Under the pieces are notes generated by a model. That model was not told where the DNA came from. It saw only the letters and a program-made list of their open reading frames with translations, and ran no database searches. 64,000 nt of DNA from RGIG2206 sp045579085 (GTDB lineage: Bacteria; Bacillota; Clostridia; Oscillospirales; Acutalibacteraceae). This document shows positions 17,101 to 25,115 of the stretch, piece after piece. The position numbers and the translations under genes are program-made. Location: NCBI GenBank assembly GCA_045579085.1, contig JAZNLO010000030.1, positions 1 to 64,000 on the forward strand, written 5' to 3'. Numbering within the stretch: position 1 is the first letter of the stretch; each line of letters opens with the position of its first letter.

Positions 17101-19893
17101 ATGGCACAGGATTATAACAGCACAATGAATCTGCCGAAGACCGACTTCCCGATGAGAGCGGGTCTTCCTACGAGAGAACCGGTAGCGCTTGGCGATTGGT
17201 ATAAGGACGAGCTTTACGAAAACATTCTCAAGCGCAACGAGGGCAAGCCGCTCTATATTTTGCACGACGGCCCTCCCTATGCAAACGGCAAGATACATCT
17301 CGGCACAGCACTCAACAAAATACTCAAGGACTTTGTTCTCCGCTATAAGAATATGAGCGGATTCAAGGCTCCTTATGTGCCCGGATATGACACTCACGGT
17401 CTGCCCACAGAGCTTAAGGCAAGAAAGGCAGCCGGAATGAAGTCGGACGCTCAGGTATCACCGCTTGAGCTGAGAAAGATGTGCAAGGAGTATGCACTTG
17501 GCTTTGTTGACAGTCAGCGTGACCAGTTTAAGCGCTTGGGCGTTTTAGGCGAGTGGGACAATCCATATCTCACCTTGAAACCCGAGTTCGTTGCTCGTCA
17601 GGTTGAAATATTCGGCGAAATGGCAAACAAGGGCTACATTTACAAGGGCTTGAAGCCTGTTTACTGGTGCCCTGAGTGTCACACTGCGCTTGCAGAGGCA
17701 GAGATTGAGTATGCTGAGGACCCGTGCCATTCAATATATGTAAAATTCAAGGTTACCGATGACGCAGGCAAGCTTTCACAGCTTGGCGCAGAATTGGATA
17801 AAACCTATTTTGTAATCTGGACAACAACCACCTGGACCTTGCCCAGTAACGTTGCAATATGCGTAGGCCCCAACTATGACTACGGTGTATACAAAGCAAA
17901 CGGCGAGTATTACGTTATGGCAACTGCGCTTGTTGACTCAGTAATGAACGCAGCAGGCATCGAGCAGTATGAAGAAATCGGCACTATTAAGGGCAGTGAG
18001 CTTGAATATATGAAAGCCGCTCATCCCTTCCTTGACCGCACATCGCATCTTATTGTGGGCGACCACGTAACGCTCGAGAGCGGTACAGGTTGCGTTCACA
18101 CTGCGCCCGGTCACGGTGTTGACGACTTTGAGGTTTGCAGAAATTACAAGGATATACCTATGGTGGTTGGTGTTGACGATAAGGGTATAATGACTGAGGA
18201 TGCAGGTCAATTTGCAGGCATCACCACCGATGAAGCCAACAAGGCAATTGCTCTTCATCTTGAGAAAACAGGCTACCTGTTTGCGCTTTCTAAGATAATC
18301 CACCAGTATCCGCATTGCTGGAGATGCAAATCACCGATACTGTTCAGAGCTACTGAGCAGTGCTTCTGCTCAATTTCAGACTTCTCAGAGGCAGCGCTTG
18401 ACGCAATCAAGCAGGTTAAGTGGATACCCGGCTGGGGAGAGGACAGAATCAGCAATATGGTCAGAGACCGTTCTGACTGGTGTATTTCACGTCAGCGAAC
18501 ATGGGGTGTGCCGATTCCGATTTTCTACTGCGAGGACTGCGGCGAGCAGTTAATTAACGAAGAAACCATTAAGTTCATAGCAGACACCTTCCGCAAGGAG
18601 GGCGCGGATGCTTGGTATGCAAAGGATGCTGCTGAGCTTATGCCTAAGGGCACAGTCTGCAAAAAGTGTGGATGCTCAAGCTTTAGAAAAGAAACAGACA
18701 TAATGGACGTTTGGTTCGATTCAGGCTCAACTCACGCTGCTGTTCTTGACGAGCGTGATTACCTTACTTTCCCTGCAGACCTCTATCTTGAGGGCGCAGA
18801 CCAGTACAGAGGTTGGTTCCAGTCATCACTGCTTACAGCTGTTGCAACTAAGGGAATCGCACCTTATAAAGCAGTTGTAACACACGGCTGGGTTGTTGAC
18901 GGCGAGGGCAAGAAGATGTCCAAATCGCTTGGCAACACAATCGAGCCTGAGGAAATCGTAAGCCAGTACGGTGCCGATATACTCAGACTTTGGGTTGCAT
19001 CAAGCGACTATCACGCTGATATAAGAATCTCTAAGGACATTCTCAAGCAGCTTTCCGAAAGCTATAGAAAAATAAGAAACACCGCAAGATTCATCTTGGG
19101 CAACATCGGAGATTTTGACCCCAACACAGATTCGGTTTCATACGATAAGCTTGAGTCGATTGACGTGTGGGCGCTTGCCCGTTTGAATGACCTTATTGAA
19201 AAGGTTAAGACTGCATACGATAATTTTGAATATCATATTATTTATCACGCAATACACAATTTCTGCGTGGTTGATATGTCAAACTTCTATCTTGACGTAA
19301 TAAAAGACAGGCTCTATTGTGAAAAGGCAGACAGCGATACACGCCGTGCAGCGCAGACTGCTATGTATAAGATTCTCGATGCGCTTACGCTGATGCTTGC
19401 GCCGATAATCTCCTTCACAGCCGATGAAATCTGGCAGTTTATGCCTCACGACAGCTCACGTGATAAGGAAAACGTAATGTTTAACGATTATCCGTCTGCT
19501 ATCGAGATTAACGCCGGAGCCGAGTTTATGGCTGAGTGGGATAAAATCCACGCAATACGTGATGACGTTAAGAAAGAAATTGAGAACGCACGTAACGCAA
19601 AGGTTATCGGAGCGTCGCTCGACTCAAAGATAACCCTGTATGCAACGGGAAGTGAGCTTGAACTGCTCAAGAAGTTTGAGGATATGCTCTCAGCAATCCT
19701 TATTGCATCAAAGGTTGAGCTCATAGCAGAAGACGGCGGCAACTTTAAAGGCACTGAGGGCATAGGAGTAACTGTTGAAAAGGCAGGCGGCTGCAAGTGC
19801 GAGCGTTGCTGGACTTATTCCGACACCGTTGGACAAAACAGCGAGCTTGAAACTCTGTGCGCAAGATGCGCTGAAATTTTATCATCTAAATAG
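17101..19893 (+). CDS. ileS: Isoleucyl-tRNA synthetase
   Basis: Class I synthetase that charges tRNA-Ile, 930 residues. HDGPPYANGKIHLGTALNK contains the HIGH-equivalent (HLGT), the CP1 editing domain includes TTTWTLPSN and GTGCVHTAPGHG, the second motif is KKMSKS, and the C-terminal zinc site is CKCERCW ... CARC. Only 29 bp separate it from the DivIVA-like gene, so there is no room for a T-box leader; expression must follow the block. It precedes lspA, a common Gram-positive order. Confidence 0.97.
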   Translation: MAQDYNSTMNLPKTDFPMRAGLPTREPVALGDWYKDELYENILKRNEGKPLYILHDGPPYANGKIHLGTALNKILKDFVLRYKNMSGFKAPYVPGYDTHGLPTELKARKAAGMKSDAQVSPLELRKMCKEYALGFVDSQRDQFKRLGVLGEWDNPYLTLKPEFVARQVEIFGEMANKGYIYKGLKPVYWCPECHTALAEAEIEYAEDPCHSIYVKFKVTDDAGKLSQLGAELDKTYFVIWTTTTWTLPSNVAICVGPNYDYGVYKANGEYYVMATALVDSVMNAAGIEQYEEIGTIKGSELEYMKAAHPFLDRTSHLIVGDHVTLESGTGCVHTAPGHGVDDFEVCRNYKDIPMVVGVDDKGIMTEDAGQFAGITTDEANKAIALHLEKTGYLFALSKIIHQYPHCWRCKSPILFRATEQCFCSISDFSEAALDAIKQVKWIPGWGEDRISNMVRDRSDWCISRQRTWGVPIPIFYCEDCGEQLINEETIKFIADTFRKEGADAWYAKDAAELMPKGTVCKKCGCSSFRKETDIMDVWFDSGSTHAAVLDERDYLTFPADLYLEGADQYRGWFQSSLLTAVATKGIAPYKAVVTHGWVVDGEGKKMSKSLGNTIEPEEIVSQYGADILRLWVASSDYHADIRISKDILKQLSESYRKIRNTARFILGNIGDFDPNTDSVSYDKLESIDVWALARLNDLIEKVKTAYDNFEYHIIYHAIHNFCVVDMSNFYLDVIKDRLYCEKADSDTRRAAQTAMYKILDALTLMLAPIISFTADEIWQFMPHDSSRDKENVMFNDYPSAIEINAGAEFMAEWDKIHAIRDDVKKEIENARNAKVIGASLDSKITLYATGSELELLKKFEDMLSAILIASKVELIAEDGGNFKGTEGIGVTVEKAGGCKCERCWTYSDTVGQNSELETLCARCAEILSSK

Positions 19894-19904
19894 GAGGCTG
19901 CTGT

Positions 19905-20435
19905 ATGACGGCTTTCATAGCCTTGTTGTGTGCAGCTTTGCTCGTGGTCGTGGACCAGCTGACTAAATATCTGGTGGTATCTAATCTTGCTGTCGGCGAT
20001 TCGGTGAGCATAATAGACGGAATACTCCGCTTTACTTATGTTCGTAATGACGGCGCCGTCTTTGGCTCGCTTTCAGGCAAGGGGTACATTTTCAATACCG
20101 CAACGATACTGATTGTTGTGATAGGCATAGCTCTCATTATAATGAAAAAGCTGAAGCCTCGAATTCTGCTCTGGGCGGCAACACTCGTAATCGCAGGCGG
20201 AATAGGCAACCTGATAGATAGATTCAGGCTTAAATATGTTATTGATTTTATTGATGTGTATTGCTTTGGTGAGTATTGGAAATGGGTGTTCAACTTTGCC
20301 GATTGCTGTGTTGTGATTGGCTGTTGCCTGATGATTTTATACTGTGTAATGGATATAATAAACGATTACAAATCAAAAGCTGTTGCGGTTGTTAAAGAGG
20401 AGAATGAAGATGCCTCAGTTGACGCTCAAAAGTGA
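19905..20435 (+). CDS. lspA: Signal peptidase II (prolipoprotein)
   Basis: Membrane aspartyl protease that removes signal peptides from lipidated prolipoproteins; several lipoproteins (29043, 37565, 49755) are in this window. 176 residues with four predicted membrane helices. The conserved VRNDGAVFG, GGIGNLIDRFR and FNFADCCVVIG blocks carry the two catalytic Asp (in the VIDFIDVY/FNFAD region). The third position of the usual N-x-GAAF block reads GAVF here. ATG follows GGAGGCTGCTGT. It overlaps rluD by 26 bp. Confidence 0.95.
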   Translation: MTAFIALLCAALLVVVDQLTKYLVVSNLAVGDSVSIIDGILRFTYVRNDGAVFGSLSGKGYIFNTATILIVVIGIALIIMKKLKPRILLWAATLVIAGGIGNLIDRFRLKYVIDFIDVYCFGEYWKWVFNFADCCVVIGCCLMILYCVMDIINDYKSKAVAVVKEENEDASVDAQK

Positions 20436-21315
20436 ATTTGATTGCAACAGAGTCGACTTGTTTTTGTCAAAGCAAGGGGATATGACTCGCTCTGCGGCGG
20501 CAAGACTGTGCGATGAGGGAATGGTGCTGATAAACGGGATTTTCTGCAAGAAGCGAGATGCCGTTTTGGCAGGCGATGAGGTCACCGTTAACGTGCCCGA
20601 GCCTGTCAGCGATAAGGCTCAGGCGGAGGATATACCGCTCGATATCGTTTATGAGGACTCCGATTTGCTTGTGGTCAACAAGCCTAAGGGAATGGTGGTG
20701 CATCCTGCGCCCGGAAATCCCGACGGTACGCTGGTTAACGCGCTGCTTGCCCATTGCGGTGACAGTCTTTCAGGCATAAATGGGGTTATAAGACCAGGCA
20801 TTGTCCACCGTATAGACAAGGATACGAGCGGCTTGCTTATTGTGGCGAAGAATGACGTAGCGCACAACTGCCTTGCTGAGCAGATAAAAGAGCACTCGTT
20901 TAAGCGTGAGTACGAGGCTGTTGTGTATGGCAATCTCCGTGCTGACAAGGGCAAAATCGACGCTCCGATTGGCAGACATCCCACAAAGCGCAAGCAAATG
21001 GCGGTAACGGATAAAGCATCGCGCGATGCGGTAACATATTATAGGGTAATCAAGCGGTATGACGGCTTTACCCACGTTGCGCTTGAGCTTGAAACAGGCA
21101 GAACGCATCAGATAAGGGTGCATATGTCGCACATTGGACATAGCGTTGCGGGCGACGGAGTTTACGGTCCGAAAAAAGTGATAACCTCACTTAACGGGCA
21201 GTGCTTGCACGCAAAGAAGATTGGCTTTCGCCATCCAAACGGCAGTTGGCTCGAGTTTGACAGTGAGCTGCCACAATATTTTGAAAAGTTTTTAAAAAGC
21301 CTGAGAGAAATTTAA
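20410..21315 (+). CDS. RluD-type 23S rRNA pseudouridine synthase
   Basis: 301 residues: N-terminal S4 domain (VDLFLSKQGDMTRSAAARLCDEG) and the RluA-family catalytic core with HRIDKDTSGLL, whose Asp is catalytic, then GRTHQIRVH. RluD modifies the helix 69 loop of 23S rRNA; in Clostridia this YlyB-like copy beside lspA is typical and the exact site is inferred. The start at 20410 is 7 bases after AGGAG; the in-frame ATG at 20404 is too close. Last gene of the block; I see no clear terminator after it. Confidence 0.92.
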   Translation: MPQLTLKSEFDCNRVDLFLSKQGDMTRSAAARLCDEGMVLINGIFCKKRDAVLAGDEVTVNVPEPVSDKAQAEDIPLDIVYEDSDLLVVNKPKGMVVHPAPGNPDGTLVNALLAHCGDSLSGINGVIRPGIVHRIDKDTSGLLIVAKNDVAHNCLAEQIKEHSFKREYEAVVYGNLRADKGKIDAPIGRHPTKRKQMAVTDKASRDAVTYYRVIKRYDGFTHVALELETGRTHQIRVHMSHIGHSVAGDGVYGPKKVITSLNGQCLHAKKIGFRHPNGSWLEFDSELPQYFEKFLKSLREI

Positions 21316-21321
21316 GGCGTT

Positions 21322-21351
21322 TTGAATAAGGTTAGAGTTTTGTCGTGTAAT
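21322..21351 (+). promoter_or_regulatory. Possible promoter of the transketolase pair
   Basis: TTGAAT (21322-21327), 18-bp spacer, TGTAAT (21346-21351). Weak match; read-through from rluD is an alternative. Confidence 0.35.
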
Positions 21352-21396
21352 GCGGCAGATTACAATAAAAATTTAACACTGAGGAATGGAGTTATT

Positions 21397-22236
21397 ATGG
21401 ACGCTAAAACAAAAAAGCAACTTGAAATTATCGCCTGTAAGGCAAGAATGGGCGTAATCGAGGGCACATTCAACGCAAAATCAGGGCATCCGGGCGGCTC
21501 GCTCTCAATCTGTGAGGTGCTGTCATATCTTTATTTTGCAGAGATGAACGTTGACCCCTCAAGCCCCGACAAGAAGGACCGCGACCGCTTTGTGCTGTCG
21601 AAGGGACATTGTGCTCCCGCACTTTATTCAGTTCTTGCACAAAAGGGCTTTTTCGGTTGGGACGAAATAAAAGACCTGCGCAAGCCCTATAAGATGCTGC
21701 AGGGCCATCCGTGTATAAAAATTCCCGGTGTTGATATGTCATCAGGCTCACTCGGACAGGGCGTTTCCGTTGCAGTTGGAATGGCACTTTCCGCTAAGCA
21801 CTTTGGCGATGATTATCGTGTTTACACCGTTCTTGGCGACGGTGAAATCGAGGAAGGTCAGGTTTGGGAAGCAGCAATGTTTGCCGGCAATAAGGGCCTT
21901 TCAAACCTCGTAGCATACGTTGACTTCAACGGCTTGCAGATTGACGGCACAGTTGAAGAGGTAAACTCACCGAGTCCTGTTGATGAGAAGTTTGCAGCGT
22001 TTGGCTGGAATGTTATCACCATTAACGGTCACGATTATGACGAAATTGAGGCAGCCTTTGCAGCAGCAAAGAACTGCACGGACAAGCCCACTGTGATTAT
22101 CGCAAAGTCTGTAAAGGGCAAGGGCGTTTCGTTTATGGAAAATCAGGTTGGTTGGCACGGTTCTGCTCCTAACGCTGAGCAGTATCAGGCGGCAATGGCA
22201 GAGCTTGAGGCTCAGCTTGTTGCCCTTGAGGCTTAA
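21397..22236 (+). CDS. Transketolase, N-terminal (thiamine diphosphate) subunit
   Basis: 279 residues, equivalent to the first half of transketolase, with GHPGGSLS and the thiamine-diphosphate motif GDGEIEEGQVWEAAMFAGNKGLSNL. Transketolase moves two-carbon units between sugar phosphates in the non-oxidative pentose phosphate pathway. The start is ATG 21397 (MDAKTKKQLEI), behind a GAGGAATGGAG ribosome site; the frame upstream to 21322 is not conserved-looking. Split transketolases are common in Clostridia; the second subunit starts 20 bp later. Confidence 0.95.
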   Translation: MDAKTKKQLEIIACKARMGVIEGTFNAKSGHPGGSLSICEVLSYLYFAEMNVDPSSPDKKDRDRFVLSKGHCAPALYSVLAQKGFFGWDEIKDLRKPYKMLQGHPCIKIPGVDMSSGSLGQGVSVAVGMALSAKHFGDDYRVYTVLGDGEIEEGQVWEAAMFAGNKGLSNLVAYVDFNGLQIDGTVEEVNSPSPVDEKFAAFGWNVITINGHDYDEIEAAFAAAKNCTDKPTVIIAKSVKGKGVSFMENQVGWHGSAPNAEQYQAAMAELEAQLVALEA

Positions 22237-22256
22237 TTAAGAAGGGAGTAATCACA

Positions 22257-23207
22257 ATGGCAGATATTAAAAAACTTGCAACCCGTGAGGGCTACGCAGA
22301 AGGCTTAATAGAGCTTGGCGCAAAGCGTGACGATATGATAGTTTTAGATGCAGACCTTGCAGCCGCAACTAAAACAGGCGCCTTCAAAAAGGCATATCCC
22401 GACAGATTTTACAACTGCGGTATCGCAGAGCAGAATATGATGAGCATTGCAGCAGGAATTGCCGCAACTGGCAAGACGGTTTTTGCCAGTTCATTTGCAA
22501 TGTTTGCAGCAGGTCGCGCTTATGAGCAGGTGCGCAACTCCATCGGTTATCCGCACTTGAGCGTAAACATCGGCGCAACACACGCAGGTATCTCTGTCGG
22601 AGAAGACGGCGCAACACATCAGTGCTGTGAGGATATCGCACTGATGCGCACCATTCCCGGTATGACTATAATCAACCCAGCAGATGCAGTTGAAGCAAAG
22701 GCAGCAACTCTTGCAGCAGCAGAGGTTGACGGACCTGTTTATCTGCGTTTTGGACGTCTTGCAGTGCCTGTAATCAACGACGAGGCAACATATAAGTTCG
22801 AACTCGGCAAGGGCATTACTCTTGAGGACGGAACTGACGTTACCATCATCGCAACAGGACTTATGGTTGAGAGAGCACAGCAGGCTTATGAGATGCTCAA
22901 GGCTGAGGGCATAAGCGCAAGAGTAATCAATATCCACACAATCAAGCCGCTTGACGAGGAAATCGTAATCAAGGCTGCAAAGGAAACAGGCGCTATTGTT
23001 GTTGCTGAGGAGCATTCCGTAATCGGCGGACTCGGCAGTGCAGTTGCAGAGCTGTTGACTGAGAAGTATCCTGTTGTGGTTAAAAAGGTTGGCGTTGAGG
23101 ACGAGTTTGGTATGTCAGGCCCCGCTGTTGAGCTTCTTGACATATTTGGTCTTAACGCAGAAAACATCGTAGCAAAGGCTAAAGAAGCCATTGCAATGAA
23201 GAAATAA
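22257..23207 (+). CDS. Transketolase, C-terminal subunit
   Basis: 316 residues, the pyrimidine-binding and C-terminal domains of transketolase: GIAEQNMMSIAAGIAATGKTVFASSFAMF, GATHAGISVGEDGATHQ and ATGLMVERAQQAYEML. It forms the active enzyme with the product of the preceding gene. Ribosome site AAGGGAG. A hairpin terminator follows. Confidence 0.95.
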   Translation: MADIKKLATREGYAEGLIELGAKRDDMIVLDADLAAATKTGAFKKAYPDRFYNCGIAEQNMMSIAAGIAATGKTVFASSFAMFAAGRAYEQVRNSIGYPHLSVNIGATHAGISVGEDGATHQCCEDIALMRTIPGMTIINPADAVEAKAATLAAAEVDGPVYLRFGRLAVPVINDEATYKFELGKGITLEDGTDVTIIATGLMVERAQQAYEMLKAEGISARVINIHTIKPLDEEIVIKAAKETGAIVVAEEHSVIGGLGSAVAELLTEKYPVVVKKVGVEDEFGMSGPAVELLDIFGLNAENIVAKAKEAIAMKK

Positions 23208-23220
23208 TCGGTGTGATTAT

Positions 23221-23257
23221 GAGTCTGTCGGGCAAGCAGTTCGGCAGACTCTTTTTT
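23221..23257 (+). terminator. Terminator of the transketolase operon
   Basis: GAGTCTG (23221-23227) pairs with CAGACTC (23245-23251), followed by six T. It ends 18 bp before the cca start. Confidence 0.75.
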
Positions 23258-23274
23258 GAAAGAGGTGAGTGAAG

Positions 23275-24456
23275 TTGAAGTTTAGGATACCGCAATCAGC
23301 GCAAAAGGCGCTTGATACGCTTAATGATAACGGGTATGAAGGCTATCTTGTGGGCGGTTGTGTGCGCAACTGGCTGATGGGTGCTACGCCTCACGATTTT
23401 GACATCACCACCAACGCCTTGCCCGAACAGATAAAGAGTTGCTTTGACGGGTATAGAACCATCGAAACAGGCATTAAGCACGGCACCATTACTGTGATAA
23501 TTTATGGTGAAAGCCTCGAAATCACTACCTATAGAGCAGACGGCGAGTACCTTGACAACCGCCGTCCTGAAAGTGTAGAGTTCGTTTCAAGTCTGAGTGA
23601 GGACTTGTCACGCCGTGACTTCACAATGAACGCCATAGCTTATGCAAATGGCGAGCTTGTGGATTTGTTCAGTGGGGTAGAGGATATCAAAAACGGGAGC
23701 ATAAGATGCGTTGGAAATCCCGAAAAGCGTTTTGACGAGGATGCGCTCAGGATAATGAGGGCGCTGCGGTTTAGCGCAACGCTTGGGTTTAAAATAGAGT
23801 CTGAAACGTCAAATGCGATTAACAAAAAATGCGGTCTGCTTGCGAATATATCGGCAGAGCGAAATTTTATCGAGCTGAAAAAACTCATCTGCGGCGACTT
23901 TGCGGAACAGGTTTTAGATGAATACGCAAAGGTTATATGCGAGATTATACCTCAGCTCAGCATAGAAAATGTGCAAGGATATGCAAAAAAAGTGGGGAAT
24001 ATACAGCCTAATCTGCCGCTCAGACTGGCAGGCTTGCTGTTGCCGTTAAAAGCCGAAGCAGATATAGCGCTGTACTTGCTTAAAGTTGATAAGGTAACAA
24101 AAACGCTTGTGCTTAACGCAATCAAGGCTTGCGATTGTGCGCTTTGTGACGAAACAAGTGCGTTGCTCGCAGTTAGTGAGCTTGGGTTTGACGCTGTTAT
24201 TATCGCGGCTGAGCTTAAGGGTGAGACTGGTCTGGCTCAGTTCATTAAGAAAGCAAAAGAAAAAGAAGTTTGCGTTCATATAAGGCAGCTTAAAATCAGC
24301 GGAGACGACCTTTCATCGCTCGGTATGAGCGGTAAGCAGATAGGCGAGTGCTTGTCTATGTTGCTGAGAGCGGTCATTCTCGGCGAGGTGAAAAATGAGT
24401 ATAGCGAGTTGTTGAAAAAAGCGCAAGAGCTTAACAATAAAAGCCATACCGATTAG
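23275..24456 (+). CDS. cca: CCA tRNA nucleotidyltransferase
   Basis: Class II nucleotidyltransferase that adds or repairs the 3' CCA of tRNA; both tRNA genes here encode CCA, so repair would suffice for them. 393 residues. GGCVRNWLMGATPHDFDI holds the catalytic DxD, followed by RRDFTMNAIAY, the flexible DEDALRIMRALRFSA neck motif and the SAERNFIELKKL region. Start: I prefer TTG 23275, six bases after AGAGGTGA, over GTG 23269, which lies inside that site. Its last five residues (KSHTD) are written by the left arm of a terminator palindrome. Confidence 0.93.
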   Translation: MKFRIPQSAQKALDTLNDNGYEGYLVGGCVRNWLMGATPHDFDITTNALPEQIKSCFDGYRTIETGIKHGTITVIIYGESLEITTYRADGEYLDNRRPESVEFVSSLSEDLSRRDFTMNAIAYANGELVDLFSGVEDIKNGSIRCVGNPEKRFDEDALRIMRALRFSATLGFKIESETSNAINKKCGLLANISAERNFIELKKLICGDFAEQVLDEYAKVICEIIPQLSIENVQGYAKKVGNIQPNLPLRLAGLLLPLKAEADIALYLLKVDKVTKTLVLNAIKACDCALCDETSALLAVSELGFDAVIIAAELKGETGLAQFIKKAKEKEVCVHIRQLKISGDDLSSLGMSGKQIGECLSMLLRAVILGEVKNEYSELLKKAQELNNKSHTD

Positions 24457-24473
24457 TAATCGGTATGGCTTTT
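24439..24473. terminator. Bidirectional terminator inside the ends of cca and the DUF5662 gene
   Basis: Perfect 17-bp inverted repeat, 24439-24455 and 24457-24473, centred on G24456, with A and T ends. It contains the last codons and stops of both convergent genes. Confidence 0.92.
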
Positions 24474-24992
24474 TAAGTAGTTTCGAATAAATTTAAAGGT
24501 TTCGTCCTCGCCTTTTTCATCGAGCATCGTAAGCAGCATTTCGAGAAAATCTGAGGTTTCCTGATGGATAACACGTCTTGGCTTGCCGTTAAGGAAGTAG
24601 TCAAGCGAGGACCTGTCGGTGTAATTCTTGCCCTTGTAGATTTTGCCTGCGGCAACACGGTCACAAAACATCTCAATCACATATTTAAGCGGCATTTTAA
24701 CAGGCTCAACCCTCTTTGTTATCGGACTGTAATCCAGCCAGTACTCGAAGTGGTGCTTGTTGCGGCCTTTGTGATGTAACCAAGCGGTAGAATAGCCGTA
24801 TTTTTCGCGCTCCGCCTCGTTAGGACTTCTGGTGCCCTGATAGTTTTTTATACCCGAAATAAACTCAGCAGGCGAATATTTAGAAAGGTCGTGAAAAAGC
24901 CCTTGCCAAAGAATACCCGCCTTGCCACAATGACGTATAACGGCGTGGCGGTGCTTTGTAATAGTGATGAAATGTTTAAAAAAACCAGACAT
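24453..24992 (-). CDS. DUF5662 family protein
   Basis: 179 residues, conserved in Clostridia and their phages, function not established. Visible: H-rich segment ITKHRHAVIRHC, GLFHDLSKYSPAEF, then HHKGRNKHHFEYW, a His/Asp pattern (HD, HH, HHFEYW) that recalls metal-dependent HD-type enzymes; this is inference. The start is ATG 24992, six bases after GGAGGA; the longer frame to 25064 runs through the promoter. It converges on cca and shares four bases of its stop region with it. Confidence 0.8.
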   Translation of the reverse strand: MSGFFKHFITITKHRHAVIRHCGKAGILWQGLFHDLSKYSPAEFISGIKNYQGTRSPNEAEREKYGYSTAWLHHKGRNKHHFEYWLDYSPITKRVEPVKMPLKYVIEMFCDRVAAGKIYKGKNYTDRSSLDYFLNGKPRRVIHQETSDFLEMLLTMLDEKGEDETFKFIRNYLKSHTDY

Positions 24993-25020
24993 ATTTTTCC
25001 TCCGAATACACATTATTAAT

Positions 25021-25049
25021 AGTATATCACGAGCAGTATTGTTGGTCAA
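25021..25049 (-). promoter_or_regulatory. Promoter of the DUF5662 gene
   Basis: On the minus strand TTGACC (25049-25044), 17-bp spacer, TATACT (25026-25021). Its -35 box is only 2 bp from that of the divergent nadE promoter. Confidence 0.65.
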
Positions 25050-25051
25050 GG

Positions 25052-25080
25052 TTGACAAATTCATACAATAATTTTATAAT
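25052..25080 (+). promoter_or_regulatory. Consensus promoter of nadE
   Basis: Perfect TTGACA (25052-25057), 17-bp spacer, TATAAT (25075-25080), 35 bp before the start. Confidence 0.85.
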
Positions 25081-25115
25081 CATAATGGAATAAAATGGCG
25101 TGGAGGTAAAATACA

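Noticed and set aside
17275..17310. HLGT in place of HIGH in IleS as a defect
   Set aside because: The fourth position of this motif varies among bacterial IleS and the rest of the active site is intact.
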